Positions 23,184 to 32,101 of a DNA stretch of 64,000 nucleotides are shown piece by piece. Source of the stretch: Physcousia sp015060555 (GTDB lineage: Bacteria > Bacteroidota > Bacteroidia > Bacteroidales > Bacteroidaceae); contig SUYG01000045.1 in assembly GCA_015060555.1 (NCBI GenBank), forward strand, positions 124,001 through 188,000, read 5' to 3'. A program made the position numbers and the translations under genes. The notes under the pieces were generated by a model. It was not told where the DNA came from, did not search any database, and saw only the letters and a program-made list of their open reading frames with translations. Within the stretch, counting starts at the first letter, position 1. Each line of letters opens with the position of its first letter.

Positions 23184-25618
23184 GCCTCTTCCAGCTTGAA
23201 TTGTATGGGGTGATCCACTTTCTCCTTGAGGAGTGCGTAGTCGAGTACTTGCAGGACATTCTCCACATAGTGGAAGGTGAGGCCGGAGACATACATGGCA
23301 TCAATGGACTCGATGTCCTTGCGGTTAGCCTCGCACAGCAGGATGTCTGTGATGCCGGCACGCTTGGCAGCGAGAATCTTCTCTTTGATGCCGCCCACGG
23401 GGAGCACCTTGCCGCGCAGCGTGATCTCGCCTGTCATGGCAATGCCGCGCCGTACCTTGCGTTGGGTGAGGGCGGAGACGAGTGAGGTGGCCATGGTGAT
23501 GCCGGCGCTGGGGCCGTCCTTGGGCACAGCGCCCTCGGGGACGTGGATGTGCAGGTTGTAGTAATCAAAGATACGCATGTCAATGCCGATGTCCTCGGCG
23601 TGTGCCTTGATGAACTCCAGTGCGAGGACTGCCGACTCCTTCATTACGTCGCCCAGGTTGCCGGTGAGGGTGAGCTTCTGGCCCTTACCGCGGCTGAGGC
23701 TGGTTTCGATGAAGAGAATCTCGCCGCCGACACTGGTCCATGCCAGACCTGTGACGACGCCGGCGAAGCCGTTGCCCTGATAGATGTCACGCTGGTACTT
23801 GGGTTTGCCCAACAGCTGCTCAATGTCATCGGGTGTAACGTTGAGAACCGGCCATTCGCTCGTGCGCTCGTGGGCCAGAACCATCTTGCGGAAGAGGCGG
23901 TCCAGCTCCTTCTCCAAGCCGCGCACACCGCTCTCGCGGGTGTAATTCTCGATGAGGAACTCCAGAGCGCCTTTGTTCAGCTTGATGCTCTTGTCGCTCT
24001 TCAGACCGCAGCCTTCCTTGACGCGCGGAACGAGATGGCGCTTGGCAATCTGTATCTTTTCTTCGGTGATGTAGCCGTTCACCTCGATGAGCTCCATGCG
24101 GTCGAGCAAAGGACGGGGGATGGAGCCAATGGTGTTGGCGGTGGCGATGAACATGACATCTGAAAGATCCACATCCACTTCCAGGAAGTTGTCGTGGAAG
24201 GCTTTGTTCTGTTCGGGGTCGAGCACTTCCAATAAGGCACTGGCAGGGTCGCCGTTGTGTGTGTGTTCCGTGATCTTGTCGATTTCGTCGAGCACGAAGA
24301 CGGGGTTGCTGGAGTCGGCTTTGATGAGGCTCTTGATGATGCGGCCGGGCATGGCACCGATGTAGGTGCGGCGGTGTCCGCGGATCTCGGCCTCGTCATG
24401 GAGACCGCCTAACGACGCACGCACATACTTGCGGCCCATGGCATCGGCGATGCTGCGGCAGAGCGAGGTCTTTCCTACACCCGGAGGACCATAGAGGCAG
24501 AGGATGGTCGGTCGGGCTGCATCATGGCTGTAGTAGCGCACGGCGATGTGCTCCAAGATGCGTTCCTTGACCTCCTTCATGCCATAGTGGTTTTTCTCCA
24601 GAATACGTTCTGCCTTGTGCAGGTCGTAATTGCACTTGGTGCGCTTGTTCCAAGGTAGCTGCACGAGGGTCTCCAGATAGGTGAGCTGAACCTGATAGTC
24701 AGGGCTCTGCGGGTTCATGCGCTCCAGCTTGTTGAGTTCGTCGTAGAAGGTCTCCTTGACGTCGTCCTTCCATTGGAGGTGTTCGGCTTTCTTGCGGAGC
24801 TTGGCGATGTCATCGGAGGCAGCGGTGCCCAGTTCTTCCTGGATGTTCTGCAGCTGGCGTTGCAGGAAGTAGTCGCGCTGCTGCTTGTCGATGTCCACCT
24901 GTGTCTTCTGGCGAATGTCGCTGCGAATGCGGGAGAACTGAATCTCGCGGGACACCTCGCGCAACAAGGCCATGGCACGCAACGTGGGGCTCATCTCACG
25001 CAACAGTTCGATGCGCGCTTTCACGTCGATGGGCATATTGGCGCATACGAAGTTGACAAAGAAGCGCATACTGGCAGCATTGGTGATGGCGCTCTGCATC
25101 TCGGCACCGTACTGCTCGTTGAGCTGCACATACTCGCGCAGCTGGCTGAGAAGGGTGTCGCAGAGCAAACGGTAGTTCTTGGATTTCATCTCCTCGTACT
25201 GCTCGTGCAGCGGGGAGACGTGTCCGATGAGTGTACCATCTACGGCATAAACCTCCAGCAACTTCACGGGTGAGAAGCCCTGCACAATGACAGTTGTGGT
25301 GTCATTGGGGTTCTCAAAGATGCGGATGACACGTGCCACGACGGCGATGTCGTAGAGGTCGTTGATCCCGGGGTTGTTCAGCTCGGGCACCAGCTGGCTG
25401 GCACAGACGATGAAGGAGCCCGTCTCATAGGCTTCCTTGCACACACGGATAGAACTGATGCGTCCTACTGCAATGGGCAGGATGACACCCGGGAAAAGAG
25501 CGATGTCGCGCAACGGCATCAAAGGCAAGTTCTCATCGAAGGAGACTTTGTAGATGGACTCTTCGTCGCCGTCGTATTCAGCGATGAAAGAGAAGGGATT
25601 CTGTGTATCTGAATTCAT
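23144..25618 (-). CDS. lon: ATP-dependent Lon protease
   Basis: 824 residues, cytosolic AAA+ serine protease for damaged and regulatory proteins. N-terminal substrate-binding domain (LPLMPLRDIALFPGVILPIAVGR), AAA+ module with Walker A GPPGVGKTS and Walker B FVLDEIDKI, and a C-terminal protease domain with Ser704 in PKDGPSAGITMATS and Lys745 in GGIKEK, the Ser/Lys dyad. The last residues (ATLLPAPPLQGGE) are not Lon-like and come from a REP-like palindrome that has replaced the natural C-terminus. The promoter box is at 25638-25645, 20 nt before the start. Confidence 0.95.
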   Translation of the reverse strand: MNSDTQNPFSFIAEYDGDEESIYKVSFDENLPLMPLRDIALFPGVILPIAVGRISSIRVCKEAYETGSFIVCASQLVPELNNPGINDLYDIAVVARVIRIFENPNDTTTVIVQGFSPVKLLEVYAVDGTLIGHVSPLHEQYEEMKSKNYRLLCDTLLSQLREYVQLNEQYGAEMQSAITNAASMRFFVNFVCANMPIDVKARIELLREMSPTLRAMALLREVSREIQFSRIRSDIRQKTQVDIDKQQRDYFLQRQLQNIQEELGTAASDDIAKLRKKAEHLQWKDDVKETFYDELNKLERMNPQSPDYQVQLTYLETLVQLPWNKRTKCNYDLHKAERILEKNHYGMKEVKERILEHIAVRYYSHDAARPTILCLYGPPGVGKTSLCRSIADAMGRKYVRASLGGLHDEAEIRGHRRTYIGAMPGRIIKSLIKADSSNPVFVLDEIDKITEHTHNGDPASALLEVLDPEQNKAFHDNFLEVDVDLSDVMFIATANTIGSIPRPLLDRMELIEVNGYITEEKIQIAKRHLVPRVKEGCGLKSDKSIKLNKGALEFLIENYTRESGVRGLEKELDRLFRKMVLAHERTSEWPVLNVTPDDIEQLLGKPKYQRDIYQGNGFAGVVTGLAWTSVGGEILFIETSLSRGKGQKLTLTGNLGDVMKESAVLALEFIKAHAEDIGIDMRIFDYYNLHIHVPEGAVPKDGPSAGITMATSLVSALTQRKVRRGIAMTGEITLRGKVLPVGGIKEKILAAKRAGITDILLCEANRKDIESIDAMYVSGLTFHYVENVLQVLDYALLKEKVDHPIQFKLEEATLLPAPPLQGGE

Positions 25619-25637
25619 AATAGCCTTAAAAAGCGTG

Positions 25638-25645
25638 CAAAGGTA
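25638..25645 (-). promoter_or_regulatory. -7 promoter box of lon
   Basis: TACCTTTG followed by C on the minus strand, about 20 nt before the lon ATG. No CIRCE-like inverted repeat is visible nearby. Confidence 0.6.
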
Positions 25646-25689
25646 GTGATTTTTTCTGAAATAGCAGGCATAAAAGGCCTACAGAATCC

Positions 25690-26406
25690 TCATGCGAGGT
25701 AAAAATCGCGCGTAAGAGTGGTATAATCGGGGCTGCGATGGCCGTTTTCCATGAGAACCAGTTGCGTCGCCGTTATGAGTGCAGGGCTGTCTTTGCTGCC
25801 TTTTGTGAAACAGGCGAGCGTGCGCTTCGGAGCCTTTCGGGGGGAGGTTTGCACATCGCAGCGCGCAACAAGGAACAGTTCCTCGCGGAAACACAACAGA
25901 CGGAAAGCGTCGAAGACCGTAGTGGGCAAGACAACGCAGAAACGGCCTCCCTCACAGAGCAACTGCGCGCTGATGGTGACGAGCTCCTGGAAGGGCAGGG
26001 AGGTGGTGTGGCGGGCAGCGGCTCGACCTGCATCAGGCGGCAGCAGCGTCTCCTCGAAGAAGGGCGGGTTGCAGGCGATGGCATCGAACGAAGCGGTGGC
26101 GTCTTGCAGTGCTTGCAGGGCCTGGCACTTGACAGACACGCGTTCTGCAAAGGGCGATGCCGCCACATTCTCTGCAGCCTGCTCGACCGAGGCCGTGTCA
26201 ATGTCGATGCCGGTGACCTGTGCTTGGGGGTAGCGCTGTGCCAGCATCAGGGCTATCAATCCGCTGCCTGTGCCGATGTCCAGAATGTGCCGTGGCTGTA
26301 TGAGTGGCGCCCAGGCTCCCAGCAGCACACCGTCTGTTCCGACCTTCATTGCACAGCGGCCGTGACGGATGGTGAACTGCTTGAATTGGAAGTAGCTATT
26401 ACTCAT
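25690..26406 (-). CDS. tRNA1(Val) (adenine(37)-N6)-methyltransferase (TrmN6/YfiC family)
   Basis: 238 residues from the ATG at 26406 (MSNSYFQFKQFTIRHGRCAMKVGTDGVLLGAWA), the standard beginning of this family. The frame is open further upstream only because it overlaps the preceding gene in another frame. SAM-binding motif ILDIGTGSGLIALMLAQR, acidic loop GIDIDTASVEQA and catalytic NPPF (ACNPPFFE) identify an N6-adenine methyltransferase of the YfiC type, which methylates A37 of tRNA1(Val). It begins 14 nt after the golvesin-domain gene and probably shares its transcript. Confidence 0.88.
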   Translation of the reverse strand: MSNSYFQFKQFTIRHGRCAMKVGTDGVLLGAWAPLIQPRHILDIGTGSGLIALMLAQRYPQAQVTGIDIDTASVEQAAENVAASPFAERVSVKCQALQALQDATASFDAIACNPPFFEETLLPPDAGRAAARHTTSLPFQELVTISAQLLCEGGRFCVVLPTTVFDAFRLLCFREELFLVARCDVQTSPRKAPKRTLACFTKGSKDSPALITATQLVLMENGHRSPDYTTLTRDFYLA

Positions 26407-26419
26407 GAATAGCAGCTTG

Positions 26420-29335
26420 TTATGGGATGAGAAATTGTAGTACTCCGCGTAGGATTCCAACACGTTTCTGCGTGTTGGAAATGGACTCCAAGGGGAAGCC
26501 CATGACGAAACTGCGGTAGTTGTTGCCCTGGTAGGCGACGGCTGCTGATTCGCCACCGGGACTATAGACCATCGAGCAGAAACTCTCGCTGGTGGGTGCG
26601 AGACAATCGACGGCGGGGACGCAGTAGCGCTGCTCATTCAGGTGGCGATAGATGTCAAAGTCGGTGTTGAGTCCATTGATGCCCGTGATGATGTCGGCAT
26701 CGAGGGCTCCCGCGTACTCGTATTTCAAGATGGAACGCGTGAAGAGACGGTCGGCTTCGCTGGTCATGTCAGAGCCTACGAAGGCACCGCTCACCAGCAG
26801 ACTGCCTCCGGCACGCACGAACTCGGCTACTGCCTGCGTTAGCTGTGGCGCGAAGACCTTGCTCTGCCGCGTACTGTAGCCATCTACTTTGTCAAGTCCG
26901 AAGATGATGTCGAAGAGGTCGATCTCGCGGGTGTCGAATGTGGCGCGTCCCACAGCGGTTTGTGCACAACTGCTCAGTGTGATATGACCATCGGTGGCAG
27001 CGATGATGTCGCGTGCGTGACGTGTGGCCCAATCCATGGTGTTGCCGGCGATGATTATCCCTTCGAGCTCACCGGTGCTGTAGCCCAATGCGCCTGGCCC
27101 TTCCATCCCTCGCATGGCAGGGTTGAAGCATTGCTGCTGACCGCAGTAGCCCGGCATCTGCCCCATCGGAACGCCCGGGTCGCCCTGCAGATCAAAGCCC
27201 TGGAGACTGTCGTTGTCCACGTTCTGTGGTGCTGCCAGGCGGTCGAAGGCGTCCACGAGCAGCACGTGGCGTGTGCCACGCAGAGGGATGTAGGCGCACA
27301 CCTCGGTGGATGGCATACTCTGTCCGCCGCTGTTGCAGGCGGTGATGCGGAAGCGGTGCAGCGTCTCTGGAGTGGCGTTGCTGAGCGTGAAATGGGCATC
27401 GTGAACGAGTGTCCCGTTGTCGAAATCACCGTCATCTTCAGCGTGATAGACCACGAAGCCCGTGGGCATGGCTGTGGGCTCCAGGGGGTCTTCCACTGCC
27501 AACCAGCTCAGGTTGATCTCGCGTGTGTTAGGTACGACATAGGCGCCGGTTGCTGTTACGGGTAGGGGCTGCACCACCACATCGCGGCTGCCATGCAGTG
27601 TGTGTACAGCACGCAGGATTCCTTTGTAGGCGGCACGTGCGAGAGTGAACTTGAAGTTGGGGTCGTGGGCGTAACGCAGGTCTGTGAAATTCTGGTGCGA
27701 GAGCATTTCCAGAATCATCGAGGGCACGCCGGGCTCGCGAGACTCGCTGTAGTTGCGGTCCCACGTCTGGCGCCGCGTCCACTGTCCGTAAGTGGCAGTG
27801 AGGTCGGCATCGACTTGCGAGAGCACTTTGTCGCAGATGTCACGAGAGGTGAGTCTCGAGATGCCGCCTGCGTAGAGGCCATCGTTAAAATCGCGCGTGT
27901 AGATGCTCAGCGAACCTACGATGCCGTCGTTCTCAGCCACACCGGCGTCAGTGTGGAAAGCAAGGCTCATCTCAATCGGCACGTGGAGACCCGTGTCGGA
28001 GGGCAGGTAGATGGAACCTCCGGCCAGATAGTTGGTCATGAGCGAGCGTGCGTTGATGTCTTCGGCATAGTCGTTGGTGAAGTCCTTGTTGGCATATACC
28101 TCAGGTGTCATGCCTGCCCATTGTGCGGCGTAGCGTGCTCCTTCAAGGAAGCGAGGAAGACCGCTGGTGCTCTCGGCTCCGGCAGAGCCACGTGCGATAT
28201 TGCCCATGCCACCTCCGAAACGTACTGCATCGGCGGTGATGACACCGTGATGGCTGCTGTGGTTGCTGAGCGTGACGCAGTTGTCCATGCTGTTGCCTGC
28301 AGCAAAATCAAAGGTCCCGAGATAGACCCACGTGCCGCCGCCCATCTGCTGATTGACGCGGAAATGGGTGCTCTGTCCCTTGTGGCGCACGGTGTAGGTG
28401 GCATCAGGGACGCTGTTGGGAAGAGTTGCGTAGGAGACATAGACGGCATAGCGCCCGTCGGCTGGAATCGTGGGCGTCCATTCAACAGTGCTGAGGCCCG
28501 TCTGGCGCTGCTGCGTGGTCACTTGGCGTGCCGTGCCGTCCATGAACGGGTTCTCGCCGTTGCGGTAAGTGGCTTTGAGGTGGGCGAAGCCGGCGCCTGC
28601 CGTGCTCCATGTATGGTTGCCGTTGGTCTCTGAGTAGATGCCCTGCTGTTCTGGCGTGTCGTTATCGACGACAGCCTCGTTCTTCTGCCAATCGCGCTCG
28701 CGCGGTGAGAAGACAATGGCGCCGGCGTTTTCCAGCATGGGGATGATGTAGGGAATGACGAAGGTCTGCGAGAGCAGGTCTTCGCACGTGGAGAATAGAC
28801 GTGGTCTCTGCCACCGCCACTCTTTCTCGCGGATGGCATAGAAGATGCCATGGCTGGCCCACACGCTGATGTGACGACCATTGAGACCGTGGTCGGTCGG
28901 GTAGGGGCGTTGCAAGGGTGTTACCCATGCGTTGCCGCTGTAGCTGTCCTTCCATGTGCGGATGGGACCCGTGCCGTCCTTGGTGCCACCGCAGACGAGT
29001 TCCTCCAGCAGGATGCCTTTGATGTAGATTCGCAGACGATAGGAGCGGATGGCCGCAGGCAGGATGCTGCGTACTTCATTGTAGAGGGCTGCCACGCGTG
29101 CCTCGTCGTAGTGCTGTACGCCCAGCGTTTCGTTCATGAAGATGCGCAGTTCCCTCTCCTTGTCAATGAGTGCTACTGTCTCCACGCGGATATGTTCGCC
29201 GCGACTGGAGCAACTGAGCTCATAGTCCTGAAAATGAGCGGTAATGTCGGCCTGAATTTCTTTGCTGTTTTGAGCAAAACAAACGGCTTCTGTCATGAAC
29301 AGAAGCCCTAAGAGTGTTGTGTGTCGTAGTCTCAC
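26420..29335 (-). CDS. Secreted golvesin-domain protein (often annotated 'xanthan lyase'), amidase-like N-terminal half
   Basis: 971 residues with a signal peptide (cleavage after CFAQ, near residue 22). Order: N-terminal domain with GRHISVWASHGIFY; golvesin-type beta-sandwich (about 270-375: VEWTPTIPADGRYAVYVSYAT...GTWVYLGTFDFAAG...ADAVRFGGG); a segment with MSLAFHTDAG resembling amidase_3 zinc-site surroundings; a fibronectin III-like region (about 610-690); and a C-terminal Rossmann-like domain (HVLLVDAFDR...GGSLLVSGAFVGSD). Proteins of this build in Bacteroidota carry the name xanthan lyase, but nothing here shows polysaccharide lyase activity. A cell-wall amidase role is possible and unproven. 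The acyltransferase gene lies 21 nt upstream on the same strand. Confidence 0.7.
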   Translation of the reverse strand: MRLRHTTLLGLLFMTEAVCFAQNSKEIQADITAHFQDYELSCSSRGEHIRVETVALIDKERELRIFMNETLGVQHYDEARVAALYNEVRSILPAAIRSYRLRIYIKGILLEELVCGGTKDGTGPIRTWKDSYSGNAWVTPLQRPYPTDHGLNGRHISVWASHGIFYAIREKEWRWQRPRLFSTCEDLLSQTFVIPYIIPMLENAGAIVFSPRERDWQKNEAVVDNDTPEQQGIYSETNGNHTWSTAGAGFAHLKATYRNGENPFMDGTARQVTTQQRQTGLSTVEWTPTIPADGRYAVYVSYATLPNSVPDATYTVRHKGQSTHFRVNQQMGGGTWVYLGTFDFAAGNSMDNCVTLSNHSSHHGVITADAVRFGGGMGNIARGSAGAESTSGLPRFLEGARYAAQWAGMTPEVYANKDFTNDYAEDINARSLMTNYLAGGSIYLPSDTGLHVPIEMSLAFHTDAGVAENDGIVGSLSIYTRDFNDGLYAGGISRLTSRDICDKVLSQVDADLTATYGQWTRRQTWDRNYSESREPGVPSMILEMLSHQNFTDLRYAHDPNFKFTLARAAYKGILRAVHTLHGSRDVVVQPLPVTATGAYVVPNTREINLSWLAVEDPLEPTAMPTGFVVYHAEDDGDFDNGTLVHDAHFTLSNATPETLHRFRITACNSGGQSMPSTEVCAYIPLRGTRHVLLVDAFDRLAAPQNVDNDSLQGFDLQGDPGVPMGQMPGYCGQQQCFNPAMRGMEGPGALGYSTGELEGIIIAGNTMDWATRHARDIIAATDGHITLSSCAQTAVGRATFDTREIDLFDIIFGLDKVDGYSTRQSKVFAPQLTQAVAEFVRAGGSLLVSGAFVGSDMTSEADRLFTRSILKYEYAGALDADIITGINGLNTDFDIYRHLNEQRYCVPAVDCLAPTSESFCSMVYSPGGESAAVAYQGNNYRSFVMGFPLESISNTQKRVGILRGVLQFLIP

Positions 29336-29356
29336 GTGTAGGATAGAGTCTGTGTG

Positions 29357-29899
29357 TTAGATGGCAAAGTTCTCTGGGTATTTGCCTTGGAAGGGTTTGA
29401 AATACTGTTTAATCTCGCTCATCTGTGCTTCCACATTGCCGTCAGGGATGATGGCTTTGGTGCAGACGATGCGTTTCTGTCCGTAGTCGAGGCCGAAGAG
29501 CAGGATTGGGAGTTCGGCTTTGAGGGCGATGTAGTAGAAGCCATGCTTCCATTCCGTGGTGGGCTTGCGTGTGCCTTCAGGCGTAATGCAGAGACCAAAG
29601 GTGTCGCGCTGGCGGGCGATGGCTGCCAGCTGGTCCGTCATGCTGGTGTGCTTGCTACGCTGTACGGGTATGCCACCCATACTGCGGAAGATGGAGCCGA
29701 GAGGCCAAACGAACCACTCCTTCTTCATCAGGAATTCGCAACGGAAACCTTCGGCACGGCTATAGAGCTGCCCCATGAGGAAGTCCCAGTTGCTGGTGTG
29801 TGGTGCCAAGGCGATGATGTACTTCTGTGGCAGTGCCACGCTGACCTCGGTCTTCCAACCCATGAGTCGATAGAGTATAAAACGAAAGAATCGCTGCAT
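29357..29899 (-). CDS. PlsC-like lysophospholipid acyltransferase
   Basis: 180 residues, short for 1-acylglycerol-3-phosphate acyltransferases (usually 200-250). The HX4D catalytic motif appears as HTSNWD in IIALAPHTSNWDFLMGQ and the acyl-acceptor motif as ITPEGTRKPTTEWKHGFYYIA. A VWPLGSIFRSMGGIPVQR block is also typical. It would transfer an acyl chain in membrane phospholipid or lipid A-related synthesis. It lies in a tight minus-strand series: an 11-nt gap from the gene upstream and a 21-nt gap to the one downstream. Confidence 0.8.
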   Translation of the reverse strand: MQRFFRFILYRLMGWKTEVSVALPQKYIIALAPHTSNWDFLMGQLYSRAEGFRCEFLMKKEWFVWPLGSIFRSMGGIPVQRSKHTSMTDQLAAIARQRDTFGLCITPEGTRKPTTEWKHGFYYIALKAELPILLFGLDYGQKRIVCTKAIIPDGNVEAQMSEIKQYFKPFQGKYPENFAI

Positions 29900-29910
29900 C
29901 GTGGGTGAGG

Positions 29911-30180
29911 TTATGACAGATGATAGATGTGATCGATAATCTCGTTGGTGCTTACCGTCAGGTCATCCTGCAACTGGGTAAAGAAACGCTTCACCTGATG
30001 TTTATCAACATGGCTGAGCCGAGCCACGAAATCATCCTGCATCAGGATAATGCTTTGGGCCGTGTTCTCCACGTCTGCAACGGGGATGTTGGGGTTGCTC
30101 TGCTGGTAAGCCAACAATTCGCGCAGGAGGTCTGCGCATATTTCGTTCACAGTCTTTTTGAGAGTTCTTCTTTTAGCCAT
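29911..30180 (-). CDS. Small helical protein of unknown function
   Basis: 89 residues from the ATG at 30180 (MAKRRTLKKTVNEICADLLRELLAYQQ). The two extra upstream codons begin with TTG and are unlikely. A basic start is followed by amphipathic helices; no cysteines, membrane segment or known motif. It leads a close run of genes with the acyltransferase and golvesin-domain gene. A weak TACTTTAG element lies about 30 nt upstream on the minus strand. Confidence 0.6.
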   Translation of the reverse strand: MAKRRTLKKTVNEICADLLRELLAYQQSNPNIPVADVENTAQSIILMQDDFVARLSHVDKHQVKRFFTQLQDDLTVSTNEIIDHIYHLS

Positions 30181-30276
30181 AGTCAATACTTCTTTAAATA
30201 ATTCGGCGCTAAAGTAGTGATTTCCTTTGAGTCCTGCAAATAATGTGCAATTTATTCAGAACTTTTAACTACATTT

Positions 30277-31689
30277 TTATCTTAGCCACAAGTCAACAAG
30301 GAAATACACACCTAATCCCAAGCCCCAGCCTAACAGTACTTTGGGCATGATATGACGGGTGTACCATGCAATGCTGACGTCCTCAGCCTTCATCAATGTG
30401 AAACCGCCGACATTGCCGATTGGCAGCAGGCAGCCGGCCACGCAGCCGCTGTAGATAATCAGGTGCCAGTACTGCCCATTCTGCAGGAATGCCTGGGCAT
30501 AGGCAGGGTCGAGGGCCGGAGAGAGGGCACCTGCGCTCTCGGCTACGGGGTAGATGTTGATGGCTGTGAGCACCAGCGCGATGTTGTCCAGCACGGCACT
30601 GAGCGCTCCCATAGCGACACTCATGATATATATATTATGAATCCATTCGTCGCACCAAGTGGAGATGCTCGTCATTACACCAGTCTCTATCAGCAATGCC
30701 ACACACATGAAGATGCCGACGAAATACATCACCGTCTGCAGCGTCGTGAATTGGAACTGGCGCTCCTCAGCTACGTACAGCGGTTGGTCGGTTTTGATTC
30801 GACGGTGGTTCATCACCTCATGCATCACCCACAATACTCCCAGCACACACAGCGCTCCCAGAAACGGCGGCAGTAGCGTGATGCGGTGGAATGTTGGAAT
30901 AAACCACAGGCCGCCCAAGCCCACGACCAGCATGACAATCTTTTGCCAAATGTGCAGTGCGCTGTCATCGCCACGATAATGTGTGGCAGGGCGGATAATG
31001 TCAATGTGCGAGGGCAGAACACGGGCGATGAGGGCTGTCGGGATGACCGTGGCCACCAATGCGGGCAGCAGCAGCGCTGCCGTGAAGTCGGTGGGCGTTA
31101 CAGCCCCTTTTGTCCACACCACCAACGACGTCGGGTCTCCGATGACCGTAGTGGCACCACCGCAGTTGGCGGCAATCACGATGGCTGAACCTATCCACAT
31201 TCTCCAGCGCGTTTGCTGAACAATGCGTCGCATAATCATCAGCATCAGCACAGTCGTGGTCAGGTTGTCCAGATTGATGCTCAGCAGCCATGTAAAACCC
31301 ACCATCCCCCATAACAGCACGCGACTGTCCTTGGAGCGCACAGTATCAGTGATGAAGTCGAAGCAACCGTTGGCATTCAGCACGTTGACGATGCTCATCG
31401 TCGCCAGCAGGAACAGCACGATGCTGCACAGCGCCGCACTGTAGTGGATAAAGACGTGCGAGGCTATGAACTCCTTCGTCGTCTCAGCGTCGAACGCACC
31501 GCCCTGTGTGAAATCCATGAACTCCGGCCCATGGCTCTTCAATACAAAGTCGGTGCCCGTGCACATAAAGAGTATCCATCCCACCACAGCTGCGAACAGC
31601 GCAATCGTGGCTTTGTTGATATGCGTCAGATGTTCGTAGGCGATGAGAACATAGCCGAACAGAATCAAACAGAGAATAGCGATGGTCAT
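30277..31689 (-). CDS. nhaD: Na+/H+ antiporter, NhaD family
   Basis: 470 residues, about 11-13 membrane helices. Family blocks are present: GFTWLLSINLDNLTTTVLMLMIMRR, ANCGGATTVIGDPTSLVVWTKG and GALSAVLDNIALVLTAINIYP, the paired half-helix regions with conserved Asp-Asn and Thr residues of the ion transporter superfamily. It exchanges Na+ (or Li+) for protons across the inner membrane. It has its own -7 box 31 nt upstream. Confidence 0.9.
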   Translation of the reverse strand: MTIAILCLILFGYVLIAYEHLTHINKATIALFAAVVGWILFMCTGTDFVLKSHGPEFMDFTQGGAFDAETTKEFIASHVFIHYSAALCSIVLFLLATMSIVNVLNANGCFDFITDTVRSKDSRVLLWGMVGFTWLLSINLDNLTTTVLMLMIMRRIVQQTRWRMWIGSAIVIAANCGGATTVIGDPTSLVVWTKGAVTPTDFTAALLLPALVATVIPTALIARVLPSHIDIIRPATHYRGDDSALHIWQKIVMLVVGLGGLWFIPTFHRITLLPPFLGALCVLGVLWVMHEVMNHRRIKTDQPLYVAEERQFQFTTLQTVMYFVGIFMCVALLIETGVMTSISTWCDEWIHNIYIMSVAMGALSAVLDNIALVLTAINIYPVAESAGALSPALDPAYAQAFLQNGQYWHLIIYSGCVAGCLLPIGNVGGFTLMKAEDVSIAWYTRHIMPKVLLGWGLGLGVYFLVDLWLR

Positions 31690-31719
31690 ACGACGTGATT
31701 TGAAAACGTTTTATGGGTG

Positions 31720-31727
31720 CAAAGATA
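31720..31727 (-). promoter_or_regulatory. -7 promoter box of nhaD
   Basis: TATCTTTG followed by C on the minus strand, 31 nt before the nhaD start, matching TAnnTTTG. Confidence 0.6.
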
Positions 31728-31821
31728 ATGAAAATATACGATTTGGCGTCTTTAATTCTCATTTTTTTAATGAGAAGGCGAACTTTTTGTGTTGCAAGCA
31801 TTGTAAAACATGTTTTATTGA

Positions 31822-31909
31822 CACACCATGCTGCATCGACTTGTGCACCATGGTGTGTTGAGCTGCACACCTTGCTGCATCGCCTTTCACACCTTGCTGC
31901 ATCACGCGT
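31822..31909. repeat. 22-bp tandem repeat (CACACCTTGCTGCATC core), four units
   Basis: Clear copies at 31822, 31866 and 31888, with a degraded copy at the position expected for a 22-bp period (31844). It lies in the 412-bp divergent gap between nhaD and the sugar transporter. No gene is seen in that gap. Confidence 0.65.
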
Positions 31910-32036
31910 GAAAGCTGATTGTTTGACTCGAAAGGAGATAAGCATTCAATCTTGCTTGGATTTCGCTTTTTCCCTTCTTTTCTTCGCCTTTGAATATATT
32001 TTTGAGATTTTTTGCGTGGCGTAAAGAAATAATCTC

Positions 32037-32044
32037 TATCTTTG
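32037..32044 (+). promoter_or_regulatory. -7 promoter box of the sugar transporter operon
   Basis: TATCTTTG followed by CAGCAG, 57 nt before the chosen ATG at 32102. The open frame reaches back over this box (TTG at 32042), so translation must start downstream of it. Confidence 0.6.
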
Positions 32045-32101
32045 CAGCAGAAAAGTATATTGATGCATGAGTCGAAAAGGGCGCAGGGCATCTTAATGAT
32101 A

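Noticed and set aside
26407..26637. N-terminal extension of TrmN6 (77 codons)
   Set aside because: It overlaps the end of the golvesin-domain gene in another frame and has Ser/Pro/Thr shadow composition; the family start is at 26406.
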